The notes under the pieces are model-generated. The model did not search any database. It was not told the origin of the DNA and worked only from the letters and a program-made list of their open reading frames with translations. This document shows positions 1-6,117 of a stretch of DNA of 12,643 nt, piece by piece. The translations under genes were made by a program, and so were the position numbers. The stretch is from SW-9-67-25 sp964623735 (lineage in GTDB: Archaea > Halobacteriota > Halobacteria > Halobacteriales > Haloarculaceae): assembly GCA_964623735.1 (NCBI GenBank), contig CAZUVE010000081.1:1-12643 (forward strand), given 5' to 3'. Numbering within the stretch: the stretch's first letter is position 1; each line of letters opens with the position of its first letter.

Positions 1-708
1 CCCGTCGTCTACATGTCCTTCCTCGAGCCGCCAGTCTCGGTCGTCCAGGAGTTCGTCACCCTGGAGTGGAACGTCCTGCCCTCGCTGGAGGCCGGCGACA
101 TGCAGATCATAGACTGTTTTACCTACCGGGCCGACGACCGACAGCGGATGTACGAGCGGATGAACGCCTGGAACACCCACCTCTGGGACGTCACCGAGGC
201 GGCGACCACGACGGTCCGGGACCCGTCCGACGTCGGCCAACTGCAGAACCGGCTGGACCGCGCTCTGGAGCCAGTCGTCTCGCAGGACGGGGGGATCGTC
301 GTCATCGACTCGCTGACCGAACTCGGGTCACTCGTCCAGCCCGTCCAGGCCTACAACTTCGTCAAGGACGTCCGGGCGGACATCTGCAAGGGCCGGTTCG
401 TGCCGGTCTTCGCCGGTGCGACCGTCACCGGCGAGAAAGAGACGTTCCCACACGACCTCGGGTACATGTTCGACGGTCTCGTCGAGTTGCGCCTCAACGA
501 CGACCTCGTCGAGGACGCCCTCGTGAAACAGGTCCGGGTCCGGAAGATGAGCGGCGTTCTCGCCATCTCCGAGTGGGAAACGTACGAGTACACCGCCGGC
601 AAGGGAATCGTCACGTTCGATCCTGTCGCACAACTGAAACAGGCCGACGGCGACGACGAACCGGGTGAGCAGGCCGAAGCCGGGGACGCGACCAGCGAGC
701 CCGGGTGA
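1..708 (+). CDS. RecA/KaiC-superfamily ATPase, C-terminal part (5' end outside window)
   Basis: The reading frame is open from base 1 and already resembles the interior of a RecA/RAD55/KaiC-like ATPase (residues VVYMSFLEPP), so the gene very likely begins upstream; the ATG at base 13 is probably an internal methionine. A Walker B-type strand (IVVIDSLTEL, bases 295-324) lies in the middle, followed by the FAGATVTGEKE and VRVRKMSG segments expected of the core beta-sheet of this family. No Walker A loop is visible and should lie upstream. The C-terminal 25 or so residues are an acidic, low-complexity tail, which is normal in haloarchaea. Related haloarchaeal proteins are annotated as HTR-like or RAD55-family ATPases, and a role in signalling or DNA transactions cannot be chosen from sequence alone. 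The stop at 706-708 is directly followed by an amidotransferase remnant on the same strand. Confidence 0.75.
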   Translation, partial: PVVYMSFLEPPVSVVQEFVTLEWNVLPSLEAGDMQIIDCFTYRADDRQRMYERMNAWNTHLWDVTEAATTTVRDPSDVGQLQNRLDRALEPVVSQDGGIVVIDSLTELGSLVQPVQAYNFVKDVRADICKGRFVPVFAGATVTGEKETFPHDLGYMFDGLVELRLNDDLVEDALVKQVRVRKMSGVLAISEWETYEYTAGKGIVTFDPVAQLKQADGDDEPGEQAEAGDATSEPG

Positions 709-1000
709 CCGGCGACGCTGGCCGTCGTCGCGGCCACCCACGGCGACGTCGTGACCGACCCCGGCGAGGGGAGGCGGGTCCTCGCCTCCACGGACTACTA
801 CCGTGCCTTCGGCACCCGCTACCGGGCGGCGCCGCTGTGGACGGTCCAGTTCCACCCCGGGTTCACGCCAGTCCACCGGGAACCGGCTGGTCGGTGACTT
901 CGGCTGGACCGAGACCGACCTGTCGTTCGCGGACGTGAACGCGCCCCGGATCTTCGAGAACTTCCGGGGGGTCGACCGGTCGCTCGTCGCTAGTCTGTCC
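709..1000 (+). pseudogene. Class I glutamine amidotransferase remnant, frameshifted and lacking its N-terminus
   Basis: The frame starting at 718 reads like the C-terminal half of a haloarchaeal GMP-synthase-like glutamine amidotransferase: ATHGDVVTDPGEG, DYYRAFGTRY, then PLWTVQFHPGFTP. It hits a stop at 895-897. The next recognisable family segment (VGDFGWTETDLSFADVNAP, then RIFENFRG) continues in the next frame from about 885 to 975, so a frameshift lies between about 865 and 890. The half with the oxyanion strand and nucleophilic Cys is absent. The catalytic His of the FHPE motif is retained, but the Glu of that motif is Gly (FHPG). No start codon serves the remnant; its 5' edge abuts the upstream ATPase stop and its 3' edge runs into the convergent permease gene. 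It is most likely a non-functional leftover after deletion. Confidence 0.7.
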
Positions 1001-1787
1001 GGGGGAGGAGCCGCGCGGCGACCGCGAACAGGACGACCGCGAGGGCTGTCAGGACAGCGAGGTTCTCGAGCGGGCCGGCCACGGCGGGCCCGCGGGCCGA
1101 CGCGAGCACCCGCCCGGCGTCGTCCGCGCCGGTGTAGGTCACCTGTCGGACGCCGCGCGCGAAGTAGGTGAGCGGCGACAGTCCCGTGGGGAGCCAGGCC
1201 GGCAGCATCGACGCGGGGACGAACGTCTCGGAGAGAAAGAGCAGCGGGACCGCGAGCCCGTTGCTGGCGGCGACGACGCCGTCCCGGGAGTCGGCGAGAA
1301 CTCCGAGCAGCGCGCCGACCGCACAGAACAGCACGACCCCGGCGACCACGTACGGGACGAGCAGCGCCAGCGCCGGCGACACCGCGACGGCGGCGTCGGT
1401 GGCCGCCACGAGCAACCCGAGCAACACCAGCCCGGCGGCGCCGATGACCGCGACGTTGACCAGCGTCTGTGCGGCCAGCCACTCCGGCCGCGAGAGGGGT
1501 GTCGTCGCCAGCTTCTCGAACCGGTTGCCGTCGCGGTGGCGGGCGACCTCGCTGCCGACACGGCTCAGCGGGGTGAACAGCACGACAACCGCGAGATACC
1601 CCGGAACGTACCAGCCCGCCGGCTCCGCGAACAGGCCCCCGCCCGTGGACTGTGTCTGGACGACCACGCCGAAGATGACGACGATGATGACCGGAAAAAG
1701 GAACGTGAAGAACACCGCCGTCCGTCGCCGGAGGAAGGCGGTTGCGGCCGCCCGCGTCTCCGCGGTCAGGCGGCCGGCACGGGTCAC
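990..1787 (-). CDS. ABC-2 type transporter permease
   Basis: This 265-residue integral membrane protein has six predicted membrane segments, near residues 26-45, 60-77, 108-130, 139-164, 176-195 and 240-261, as in ABC-2 (DrrB-like) exporter permeases. The motif region EKLATTPLSRPEWL (residues 91-104), between segments 2 and 3, and the loop SETFVPASMLPAWLPTGLSPLTYFARGVR (residues 186-214) are typical of the family. The start is GTG and overlaps the stop of the upstream ATPase gene by four bases (GTGA), so the two are translationally coupled and should form one exporter of two permease and two ATPase subunits. The substrate cannot be read from sequence; relatives are called drug, polysaccharide or antibiotic exporters. 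The 3' end overlaps the tail of the amidotransferase remnant on the opposite strand. Confidence 0.88.
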   Translation of the reverse strand: MTRAGRLTAETRAAATAFLRRRTAVFFTFLFPVIIVVIFGVVVQTQSTGGGLFAEPAGWYVPGYLAVVVLFTPLSRVGSEVARHRDGNRFEKLATTPLSRPEWLAAQTLVNVAVIGAAGLVLLGLLVAATDAAVAVSPALALLVPYVVAGVVLFCAVGALLGVLADSRDGVVAASNGLAVPLLFLSETFVPASMLPAWLPTGLSPLTYFARGVRQVTYTGADDAGRVLASARGPAVAGPLENLAVLTALAVVLFAVAARLLPRTD

Positions 1788-2764
1788 GTCGCCGTCCCCC
1801 TGCCTCCGGCGCGGCCGCCCGTGTCCGTGTCTCCGCCCTCGTTCCCGTTCCCGTCTGCGGCGACCGCCGCGCCGCTCTCGGCCACGGCCCGCCCCGTGAG
1901 TTCGAGGTAGACGTCCTCGAGGTCGGGTTCGGTCCAGGTCAGCGACTCGTAGGCGACGCCGGCCGCTGTCAGCGTGTCGACCACACCGCCGATGCCCTCC
2001 GGCTGGACCCCCCGGACCGTCAGGCGCCCGTCCTCGAGGTCCGCGGGGTATGGCAGGTCCGGAACGGTCCCCTCTCTCTCGAAGGAGCCTTCGACGTGGA
2101 GGCGGCTCCTGCCGCCGTACTCTGCGACGAGGGCCCCGGGCGCGTCGAGGGCAACGAGTTCGCCGCCGGCGAGCAGCCCGACCCGGTCGGCGAGCCGCTC
2201 GGCCTCCTCCATGTAGTGTGTGGTGACCAGCACGGTCGTCCCGGCGGCCGCGAGGTCTTCGAGCACCTGCCAGAGCGCGCGCCTGCCCGCGGGATCGATA
2301 CCGGTCGTCGGCTCGTCGAGAAACAGGAGGTCGGGGTCGTTGACCAGCGCCGTGGCCACGCAGGTCCGGCGGCGCTGCCCGCCCGAGAGAGTCTCGTAGT
2401 AGCCGTCGGCGTCGTCGGCCATCCCGACGTCCGCCAGCACCGCCCCGGGGTCGCGGGCGTCGTTGTAGAGCCCCCCGTAGTAGGCGACGAGTTCCCGCGC
2501 CGTGAGCCGTTCCGCCGGGGTGAAATCCTGGGGCAGCAGGCCGAGGCGCTCGCGCTCGACCCGCCGGGGCCGGCGGCCGAGGAGTTCGACCCGGCCCCCG
2601 TAGTCTGTCGTGCCCGTCAGCGCGCGCACCAGCGTTGTCTTCCCGGCGCCGTTCGGGCCGACGAGGGCGAACACCTCTCCCTCCCCAACGGAGAGGGAGA
2701 CGCCGTCGACGGCGATTGTCCCGCCGTACGCCCGGGTGACGTCCTCGGCGACGATGGCGTCCAT
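1784..2764 (-). CDS. ABC transporter ATP-binding protein (DrrA-like)
   Basis: This 326-residue cytoplasmic ATPase energises the adjacent ABC-2 permease. All nucleotide-binding motifs are visible: Walker A GPNGAGKTT (36-44), Q-loop Gln79, signature LSGGQ (126-130), Walker B LLFLDEP (146-152) with Glu151, D-loop GIDP (155-158) and switch His183. A C-terminal domain of about 100 residues follows, as in DrrA/CcmA-type exporter ATPases, and ends with a Gly/Asp/Glu/Thr-rich low-complexity tail. The start is the ATG at 2762-2764. A T6 run on the coding strand lies about 25 bases upstream and could act as a box A. The gene overlaps the permease start by four bases. The function as an exporter ATPase is secure, the substrate unknown. 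Confidence 0.93.
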   Translation of the reverse strand: MDAIVAEDVTRAYGGTIAVDGVSLSVGEGEVFALVGPNGAGKTTLVRALTGTTDYGGRVELLGRRPRRVERERLGLLPQDFTPAERLTARELVAYYGGLYNDARDPGAVLADVGMADDADGYYETLSGGQRRRTCVATALVNDPDLLFLDEPTTGIDPAGRRALWQVLEDLAAAGTTVLVTTHYMEEAERLADRVGLLAGGELVALDAPGALVAEYGGRSRLHVEGSFEREGTVPDLPYPADLEDGRLTVRGVQPEGIGGVVDTLTAAGVAYESLTWTEPDLEDVYLELTGRAVAESGAAVAADGNGNEGGDTDTGGRAGGRGTAT

Positions 2765-2785
2765 ACCCGGCGGTCGGGAGCGGAG

Positions 2786-2791
2786 AAAAAA
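2786..2791 (-). terminator. Oligo-T tract after the Rdx gene; possible box A for the ABC operon
   Basis: On the minus strand this is a run of six T residues, 11-16 bases after the stop codon of the Rdx-like gene, matching the oligo-T signals that terminate archaeal RNA polymerase. It is also centred about 25 bases upstream of the ABC ATPase start codon, so it may serve as a T-rich TATA element. Sequence cannot separate the two roles. Confidence 0.45.
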
Positions 2792-2801
2792 GGGCGTTCG
2801 G

Positions 2802-3032
2802 TTAGAGTTGGTCGCGCACTTCCCGGACGATCCCGTCGACGTCGAACTCGTCTTCGGCCTTGTCGTAGACAGTCTGGCCGTCGACTGAGACGCGGAAGAC
2901 GCCGTGGTCGCTGGTCACCAGCGAGACCCGGTCGAGGTCCCGCTCGAGGGCTCCCAGGATCGCCCGCTCGACGTCCATTGCCCGGCCCCGGAACCCGCAG
3001 GGAACGCAGTACTCGATTTCGACTTCCGTCAT
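2802..3032 (-). CDS. Rdx (SelW/SelT/SelH-type) thioredoxin-fold protein
   Basis: This 76-residue protein begins MTEVEIEYCVPCGFRGRA. The beta-strand followed by a CxxC pair (CVPC, residues 9-12) and the later segment GVFRVSVDGQTVYDK are hallmarks of the Rdx family (Pfam Rdx, selenoprotein W-like). Here the redox site carries two cysteines and no selenocysteine. The family is thought to act in thiol redox chemistry in the cytoplasm, but substrates are mostly unknown. An earlier in-frame ATG at 3107 would add 25 residues. I prefer the ATG at 3030-3032 because the family begins with this strand and a CTTAC box sits about 27 bases upstream. The gene is followed by an oligo-T terminator and the ABC exporter genes on the same strand. 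Confidence 0.85.
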   Translation of the reverse strand: MTEVEIEYCVPCGFRGRAMDVERAILGALERDLDRVSLVTSDHGVFRVSVDGQTVYDKAEDEFDVDGIVREVRDQL

Positions 3033-3056
3033 GCCAGGCCGATTCACGCCACAACG

Positions 3057-3061
3057 GTAAG
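3057..3061 (-). promoter_or_regulatory. Putative box A (TATA-like) for the Rdx gene
   Basis: Minus-strand CTTAC is centred 27 bases before the ATG at 3032, the spacing expected of a haloarchaeal leaderless transcript. The match to the consensus is weak. Confidence 0.35.
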
Positions 3062-3143
3062 GGTCTGTCGCCAGTCCGCCCGGACGACACACATCCGCCG
3101 GGCGCATCCGGCGAAGGCCGAGCGACAGCGAGTGGTAACTACT

Positions 3144-3219
3144 ACTGTCGGCTACAGGCGCGTGAGCAGTACCGACACCCCGGGATACCGGAAATCCTCA
3201 CGGAGGTGTAGCCGACAGT
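3144..3219 (-). mobile_element. MITE-like element, copy A (76 bp)
   Basis: The element is bounded by a perfect 13-bp terminal inverted repeat, ACTGTCGGCTACA at the left and TGTAGCCGACAGT at the right. Its reverse complement matches copy C at 11700-11775 at 61 of 76 positions with no gaps, so A is inserted in the opposite orientation. An internal inverted repeat (CTCACG and CGTGAG) lies inside each end. TA precedes the left end (3143-3144, counting the first A), while the right side reads TG, so any TA target duplication has decayed on one side. It lies 21 bases beyond the birA stop codon, in the gap between birA and the Rdx gene. No protein is encoded. Confidence 0.8.
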
Positions 3220-3240
3220 GAGGAGCGCGACGGACAGGGG

Positions 3241-4173
3241 CTACTTCTCACCGGCCCTGAGGTGCTCGCAGTCGCCGGCAGTCACCTCGACGCGGCCGTC
3301 GGCCGTCTCGACGACGAGCGACCCCGGGAACGCGACGTCGACGGCCTCGCCGACTACCTCGCCGCCGGGGGTTTCGACGCGCACCCGCCGCCCGAGGGTC
3401 GCCGCGTGCTCCCGCCAGGCCGGGAGGACGGCGTCCGGGTCGGTCCGGAGAGCGTGGAACTCCTCGACGAGCCGCTGTGTGAAGACCCGGCGGTCGACGT
3501 CGCCGACCTCGGCGCGGAGGCTCGTGGCCGCCGCGTCCCCCGGGAGGTCCCCGGGATCGACGTTCGCGTTGACGCCGACTCCGACGACGAGCCAGGAGAC
3601 GCGGTCGGCCTCGCCCTCTATCTCCGTGAGGACGCCCGCGAGCTTCCGGCCGTCGACGAGCACGTCGTTGGGCCACTTGATGGCCGCCTCTGCGCCGGTC
3701 TCCCGGGCGGCCCGGGCGGTCGCAACGGCGGCCGCGAGCGTGAACAGGGGTGCGCGTGCCGGCGGGACGTCCGGGCGGACCAGGAGGGACAGCCAGACGC
3801 CGCCGCTCGGCGAGGCCCACACCCGGTCCAGCCGCCCTTTGCCGCCGGTCTGTTCGTCCACGAGGACGACCACGTTCTCGCGACCCTCCCCGGCCAGGTC
3901 GCGCGCCCGGTCGTTCGTGCTCGGGAGGCTGTCGTGGTACTCCACCTCGAAGGGAGCCTCCAGTCCCAGTTCGACGGCCGCACTTCCCAGCTCCGGAAGG
4001 CCGGCGAGCGTGTACCCGTCCTCGCCCGCCTCGATCTCGAAGCCGGCCTCCCGGAGCGCCTCGACCTGTTTCCAGACCGCGGCCCGGGAGATGCCGAGGT
4101 CATCTGCGAGGTCGGGGCCGGACACCGGCCCTCCAGCGAGCGCGGACAGCACCTCGCGGCGGGTCTCCTGCAT
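3241..4173 (-). CDS. birA: Biotin--[acetyl-CoA-carboxylase] ligase with N-terminal HTH (BirA)
   Basis: This 310-residue protein activates biotin with ATP and attaches it to the lysine of biotin carboxyl carrier proteins. A winged helix-turn-helix occupies about residues 1-56 (LADDLGISRAAVWKQVEAL), as in bifunctional ligase/repressors. The catalytic domain shows the STND motif (85-88), the adenylate-binding loop GGKGRLDRVWASPSGG (110-125), KWPND (166-170, with the biotin-contacting Lys166) and GVGVNAN (198-204). A C-terminal SH3-like domain follows. An upstream ATG at 4200 would add nine residues. I chose the ATG at 4173 because a TTTAT box overlaps the upstream ATG, 26-30 bases ahead of 4173, the spacing for a leaderless transcript. 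The HTH suggests control of biotin genes, but no biotin gene is nearby. Confidence 0.93.
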   Translation of the reverse strand: MQETRREVLSALAGGPVSGPDLADDLGISRAAVWKQVEALREAGFEIEAGEDGYTLAGLPELGSAAVELGLEAPFEVEYHDSLPSTNDRARDLAGEGRENVVVLVDEQTGGKGRLDRVWASPSGGVWLSLLVRPDVPPARAPLFTLAAAVATARAARETGAEAAIKWPNDVLVDGRKLAGVLTEIEGEADRVSWLVVGVGVNANVDPGDLPGDAAATSLRAEVGDVDRRVFTQRLVEEFHALRTDPDAVLPAWREHAATLGRRVRVETPGGEVVGEAVDVAFPGSLVVETADGRVEVTAGDCEHLRAGEK

Positions 4174-4197
4174 ATCCGGGGCGAGGGTGTCGACCGG

Positions 4198-4205
4198 CAT
4201 AAATC
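4198..4205 (-). promoter_or_regulatory. Box A promoter element for birA
   Basis: Minus-strand GATTTATG contains a good TATA-like core, TTTAT, centred 28 bases before the ATG at 4173. This indicates that the upstream ATG at 4200 lies within the promoter and is not translated. Confidence 0.55.
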
Positions 4206-4288
4206 ACGCGAGGCGCCGTTCGGATAGCAGCGAGGCGCGGGAGTGGCCGACCGGAACACTGACTCCGCCGACCGTCTTTACCGCGGGC

Positions 4289-4747
4289 ATGGACGTCCGC
4301 GACGAGTGGATACCCGCCGAGACCTTCGCCGAGTGCCTCGACCGGTTGCCCGAGGTCTGCGTCGAGGTGGTAGTGACACACGACGGAGGCGTTCTCCTGG
4401 CACAGCGGGCGAACCCACCGGCCGAGGGGGAGTGGTTCTGGCCCGGCGGCCGGCTCTACAAGGGGGAACGCCTCGACGGGGCGGCCCGGCGGGTCGCAGG
4501 CGAGGAACTCGGCCTCGCAGTCGAACTCGACGGCCGACTCGGCGTCGAGGAACACTTCTGGGAGGCCGCCGCGCCCGACGGTGCCGACTCCCGGCACACG
4601 GTAAACGTGGTCTACGAAGTCTCGCCCGCCGACGGCTTGGACGTGACCCTCGACGACCAACACGACGACTGGCGGCTCCTCCGGGCGCCGGATCCCGACC
4701 TCCACGAGTACGTCCGCAGATACGTGTCGGCGTACGACCTGCTGTAA
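4289..4747 (+). CDS. Nudix hydrolase, GDP-mannose mannosyl hydrolase (Gmm)-like
   Basis: This 152-residue protein carries a Nudix domain. The Nudix box spans residues 54-76 (GRLYKGERLDGAARRVAGEE then LGL). The usual Arg-Glu pair reads Arg-Val (68-69), a departure also seen in GDP-mannose mannosyl hydrolases (E. coli Gmm has Arg-Leu there). Two more Gmm-like traits are visible: the N-terminal start on an IPAETF segment, and a late QHDDW motif (124-128), whose His corresponds to the general base reported for E. coli Gmm. Gmm releases mannose from GDP-mannose by attack on sugar carbon rather than phosphorus, so a GDP-sugar substrate is the best inference. The gene is divergent from birA. A TTTA lies only about 10 bases before the ATG, too close for a normal box A, so its promoter is unclear. 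Confidence 0.8.
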   Translation: MDVRDEWIPAETFAECLDRLPEVCVEVVVTHDGGVLLAQRANPPAEGEWFWPGGRLYKGERLDGAARRVAGEELGLAVELDGRLGVEEHFWEAAAPDGADSRHTVNVVYEVSPADGLDVTLDDQHDDWRLLRAPDPDLHEYVRRYVSAYDLL

Positions 4748-4855
4748 CGGCCGCCGTCGGGTTCGACGCCGGCGTCCCGCGAGGGAACGTCGACCGGCAG
4801 CGACACGTCCGGCTGTAGTGGTCGACGGACCGGTCGATAACACTCGCCGCGTCAC

Positions 4856-4906
4856 ACTGTCGGCTACGAGTACGTGAAGACATTCGGCACCCGGGGTGTC
4901 GACAGT
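4856..4906 (+). mobile_element. MITE-like element, copy B (51 bp, internally shortened)
   Basis: The left end begins ACTGTCGGCTAC and matches copy C at 29 of the first 34 positions, including TACGTGAAGA, then continues with the shared CCCGGGGTGTCG core. Just after this core the sequence jumps to CGACAGTATC, which matches the right terminus of copy C (CCGACAGTATC). B is therefore most simply explained as a copy missing about 25 bp between the core and the right inverted repeat, plus one single-base loss. The right end is followed by TA (counting the final T), as in copy C, while the left flank reads CA. It lies between the Nudix gene and the zinc-finger gene, about 65 bases upstream of the latter's TATA box. 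Confidence 0.65.
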
Positions 4907-4969
4907 ATCAGGACCCGGCGAACGTCTACCGGGGACTCCGTCGACCAGTATCCGACCCGTTTGACAACG

Positions 4970-4977
4970 CATAAGAG
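4970..4977 (+). promoter_or_regulatory. Box A promoter element for the zinc-finger/aEF1-beta operon
   Basis: The sequence CATAAGAG has its ATAA core at 4971-4974, 26-29 bases before the ATG at 5000. This is standard spacing for a haloarchaeal leaderless mRNA and sets the start of the small gene. Confidence 0.5.
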
Positions 4978-4999
4978 CAACCGGGCGATAGAGAGGGGT

Positions 5000-5182
5000 A
5001 TGAGTAGCGAGAGTGAAGTGAAACGCCAGCAGAAGTGTATCTCGTGCGGGATCAACATCGCCGGGACGAGTGCGGCGTCGTTCGACTGCCCGGAGTGTGG
5101 CTACCGGATCTGCCGGTGTGCCAAGTGTCGCAAGCAGAGCAACCTCTACGAGTGCCCGGACTGCGGGTTCAGGGGTCCGTAA
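5000..5182 (+). CDS. HVO_2753-family small zinc-finger protein
   Basis: This 60-residue protein contains four CxxC knuckles: CISC (13-16), CPEC (30-33), CAKC (40-43) and CPDC (52-55), enough to hold two zinc ions, plus an extra Cys38. The arrangement and the ending NLYECPDCGFRGP match the haloarchaeal HVO_2753 zinc-finger family. In Haloferax volcanii a member of this family has been linked to swarming and biofilm formation; whether that holds here is inference. The start at 5000 is supported by a box A 27 bases upstream. Only two bases separate its stop from the ATG of aEF1-beta, so the two are surely cotranscribed, suggesting a link to translation. Confidence 0.9.
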   Translation: MSSESEVKRQQKCISCGINIAGTSAASFDCPECGYRICRCAKCRKQSNLYECPDCGFRGP

Positions 5183-5184
5183 GC

Positions 5185-5451
5185 ATGGGCAAGGTCGCAG
5201 CCGAGATCAAGGTGATGCCCGAGAGCCCGGAGGTCGATCTCGACGGTCTCCAGGACCGTCTGGAGCAGGTCCTGCCGGAGGGGGCCAAGATCAACGGGTT
5301 CAACCGCGACGACGTGGCCTTCGGGCTGGTGGCGCTGCTCCCGACGGTCGTCGTGCCCGACGAGGCCGGCGGGACCGACGCCGTCGAGGAGGCTTTCACC
5401 GGGCTCGAGGGTGTCGAGTCCGTCTCCGTCGAGAACGTCGGCCGCCTGTAG
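5185..5451 (+). CDS. ef1b: Translation elongation factor 1-beta (aEF1B)
   Basis: This 88-residue protein has the normal length and sequence of archaeal EF-1 beta: MGKVAAEIKVMPESPEVDLD at the start, then INGFNRDDVAFGLVAL and the closing VESVSVENVGRL. The fold is the ferredoxin-like guanine-exchange domain that swaps GDP for GTP on aEF1A during elongation. The start ATG is two bases after the stop of the zinc-finger gene, and no promoter lies between, so it is the second gene of that operon. The region after its stop holds the TATA box of rpl21e. Confidence 0.95.
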   Translation: MGKVAAEIKVMPESPEVDLDGLQDRLEQVLPEGAKINGFNRDDVAFGLVALLPTVVVPDEAGGTDAVEEAFTGLEGVESVSVENVGRL

Positions 5452-5464
5452 GGAGAACGCACGG

Positions 5465-5470
5465 TTTATA
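5465..5470 (+). promoter_or_regulatory. Box A promoter element for rpl21e
   Basis: A perfect TTTATA lies 25-30 bases before the ATG at 5495, just beyond the aEF1-beta stop. This is the clearest TATA box in the window and implies a separate leaderless transcript for rpl21e. Confidence 0.7.
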
Positions 5471-5494
5471 CGTCCACTCGGACAATCCGACAGT

Positions 5495-5785
5495 ATGCCC
5501 AATTCGAACGGACCACGCCAGGGAACGCGGAACAAACTCAGGAACGAGGCACGCGAGCGCGGGACGTCACCCCCGCAGCGGGCCGTCCAGGAGTTCGAAA
5601 CCGGCGACTCGGTCCACCTCAAGATCGACCCGAGCGTCCCCGGTGGCCGGTACCATCCCCGGTTCGACGGGCACACGGGGACTGTCACCGGACAGCAAGG
5701 CGAGGCCTACACGGTTCGCGTCACCGACGGCGGCACCGAGAAGACTCTCGTCGTGAAGCCGGCGCACCTCACGCCCCAGGGGTGA
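5495..5785 (+). CDS. rpl21e: 50S ribosomal protein L21e
   Basis: This 96-residue protein starts MPNSNGPRQGTRNKLRNEAR and carries the L21e SH3-like barrel: FETGDSVHLKIDPSVPGGRY, then FDGHTGTVTGQQGEAYTVRV and TLVVKPAHLTPQG. It is a structural protein of the large ribosomal subunit, and the length equals that of other haloarchaeal L21e proteins. The ATG at 5495 is fixed by the family N-terminus and by the TTTATA box 27 bases upstream. A T5 tract and a hairpin follow about 45 bases after the stop, so the transcript may end before rpo4. Confidence 0.96.
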   Translation: MPNSNGPRQGTRNKLRNEARERGTSPPQRAVQEFETGDSVHLKIDPSVPGGRYHPRFDGHTGTVTGQQGEAYTVRVTDGGTEKTLVVKPAHLTPQG

Positions 5786-5829
5786 CCGCGCCGGGGCTCA
5801 GGACCGGTGTGACGCGCGTCTGACTGGTC

Positions 5830-5834
5830 TTTTT
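5830..5834 (+). terminator. T5 tract downstream of rpl21e
   Basis: A run of five T residues in GC-rich surroundings lies 45 bases after the L21e stop codon. Oligo-T is the main archaeal termination signal. The following inverted repeat is a separate element because it lies after, not before, the T run. Confidence 0.4.
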
Positions 5835-5836
5835 CC

Positions 5837-5858
5837 GTTCCGGTGTCGTGACCGGAAC
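5837..5858. repeat. 8-bp inverted repeat with 6-base loop
   Basis: GTTCCGGT and ACCGGAAC are perfect inverted repeats separated by GTCGTG. They sit just upstream of the ATG at 5866 of a small split ORF, in the position of an operator or a 5' hairpin. Function is unknown. Confidence 0.45.
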
Positions 5859-5865
5859 CGGCCGA

Positions 5866-5986
5866 ATGAGCGACACCAACACCACACCGCGCGACTCAGA
5901 GTACACCGTCCCCCTTAGGCACTACCGAGGTCCGGGAGTTGCGGTCGCTCATCGACCGAGAGTGGGACGACCTGCTGGAGACGTGA
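5866..5986 (+). pseudogene. Possible small gene split by a frameshift between rpl21e and rpo4
   Basis: The ATG at 5866 opens MSDTNTTPRDSEYTVPL, with the composition of a haloarchaeal N-terminus. The next frame then reads TTEVRELRSLIDREWDDLLE and stops at 5984-5986, a natural-looking acidic helix ending. The two halves are in different frames, with the switch around 5911-5925 (CCCCTTAGGC). Either a frameshift has inactivated a gene of about 40 codons, or there is a sequencing error, or one half is chance. I do not recognise a family. The second half could also be a separate short peptide, but it has no start codon of its own. Confidence 0.3.
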
Positions 5987-6117
5987 CGGTCCCGGCGGTC
6001 CCGGCCGCGGCCCGATTCCGAAGCTGTTTTCGCCCTCGCTCGTAGATGTGTTGTTATGTCGACGGTACCGCACCTGACTGCGCGCGCGAGCGCAACCAGC
6101 GTCACAGGCGAGGCGCA
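5987..6117. other. Region between the split ORF and rpo4
   Basis: The only coding candidate is a 21-codon ORF at 6056-6121 that overlaps the rpo4 start. A T-rich patch (CTGTTTTC, 6024-6031) about 28 bases before that ATG could be a weak box A. No stronger promoter is visible for rpo4 itself. Confidence 0.4.

Larger units (their letters stand above)
4748..4999. other. Intergenic stretch without a gene
   Basis: No coding frame is supported here. It contains element copy B (4856-4906) and, at its right end, the promoter of the zinc-finger gene. The part from 4748 to 4855 is GC-rich with no clear structure. Confidence 0.6.

Noticed and set aside
1742..3211. 489-residue plus-strand ORF over the ABC ATPase and Rdx genes
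   Set aside because: It is antisense to genes with complete family motifs and has the Arg/Gly/Pro-rich composition of a GC-rich shadow frame.
3144..3219. A short peptide frame running through element copy A (TVGYRRVSS) and, on the minus strand, copy C (TVGYKRVSS)
   Set aside because: The similarity follows from the DNA repeat. Differences between the copies are not concentrated at third codon positions, so there is no sign of selection for protein.
4277..4281. TTTA before the Nudix ATG as its box A
   Set aside because: It lies about 10 bases from the ATG, too close for a leaderless start, and no in-frame start codon lies at the proper distance downstream.
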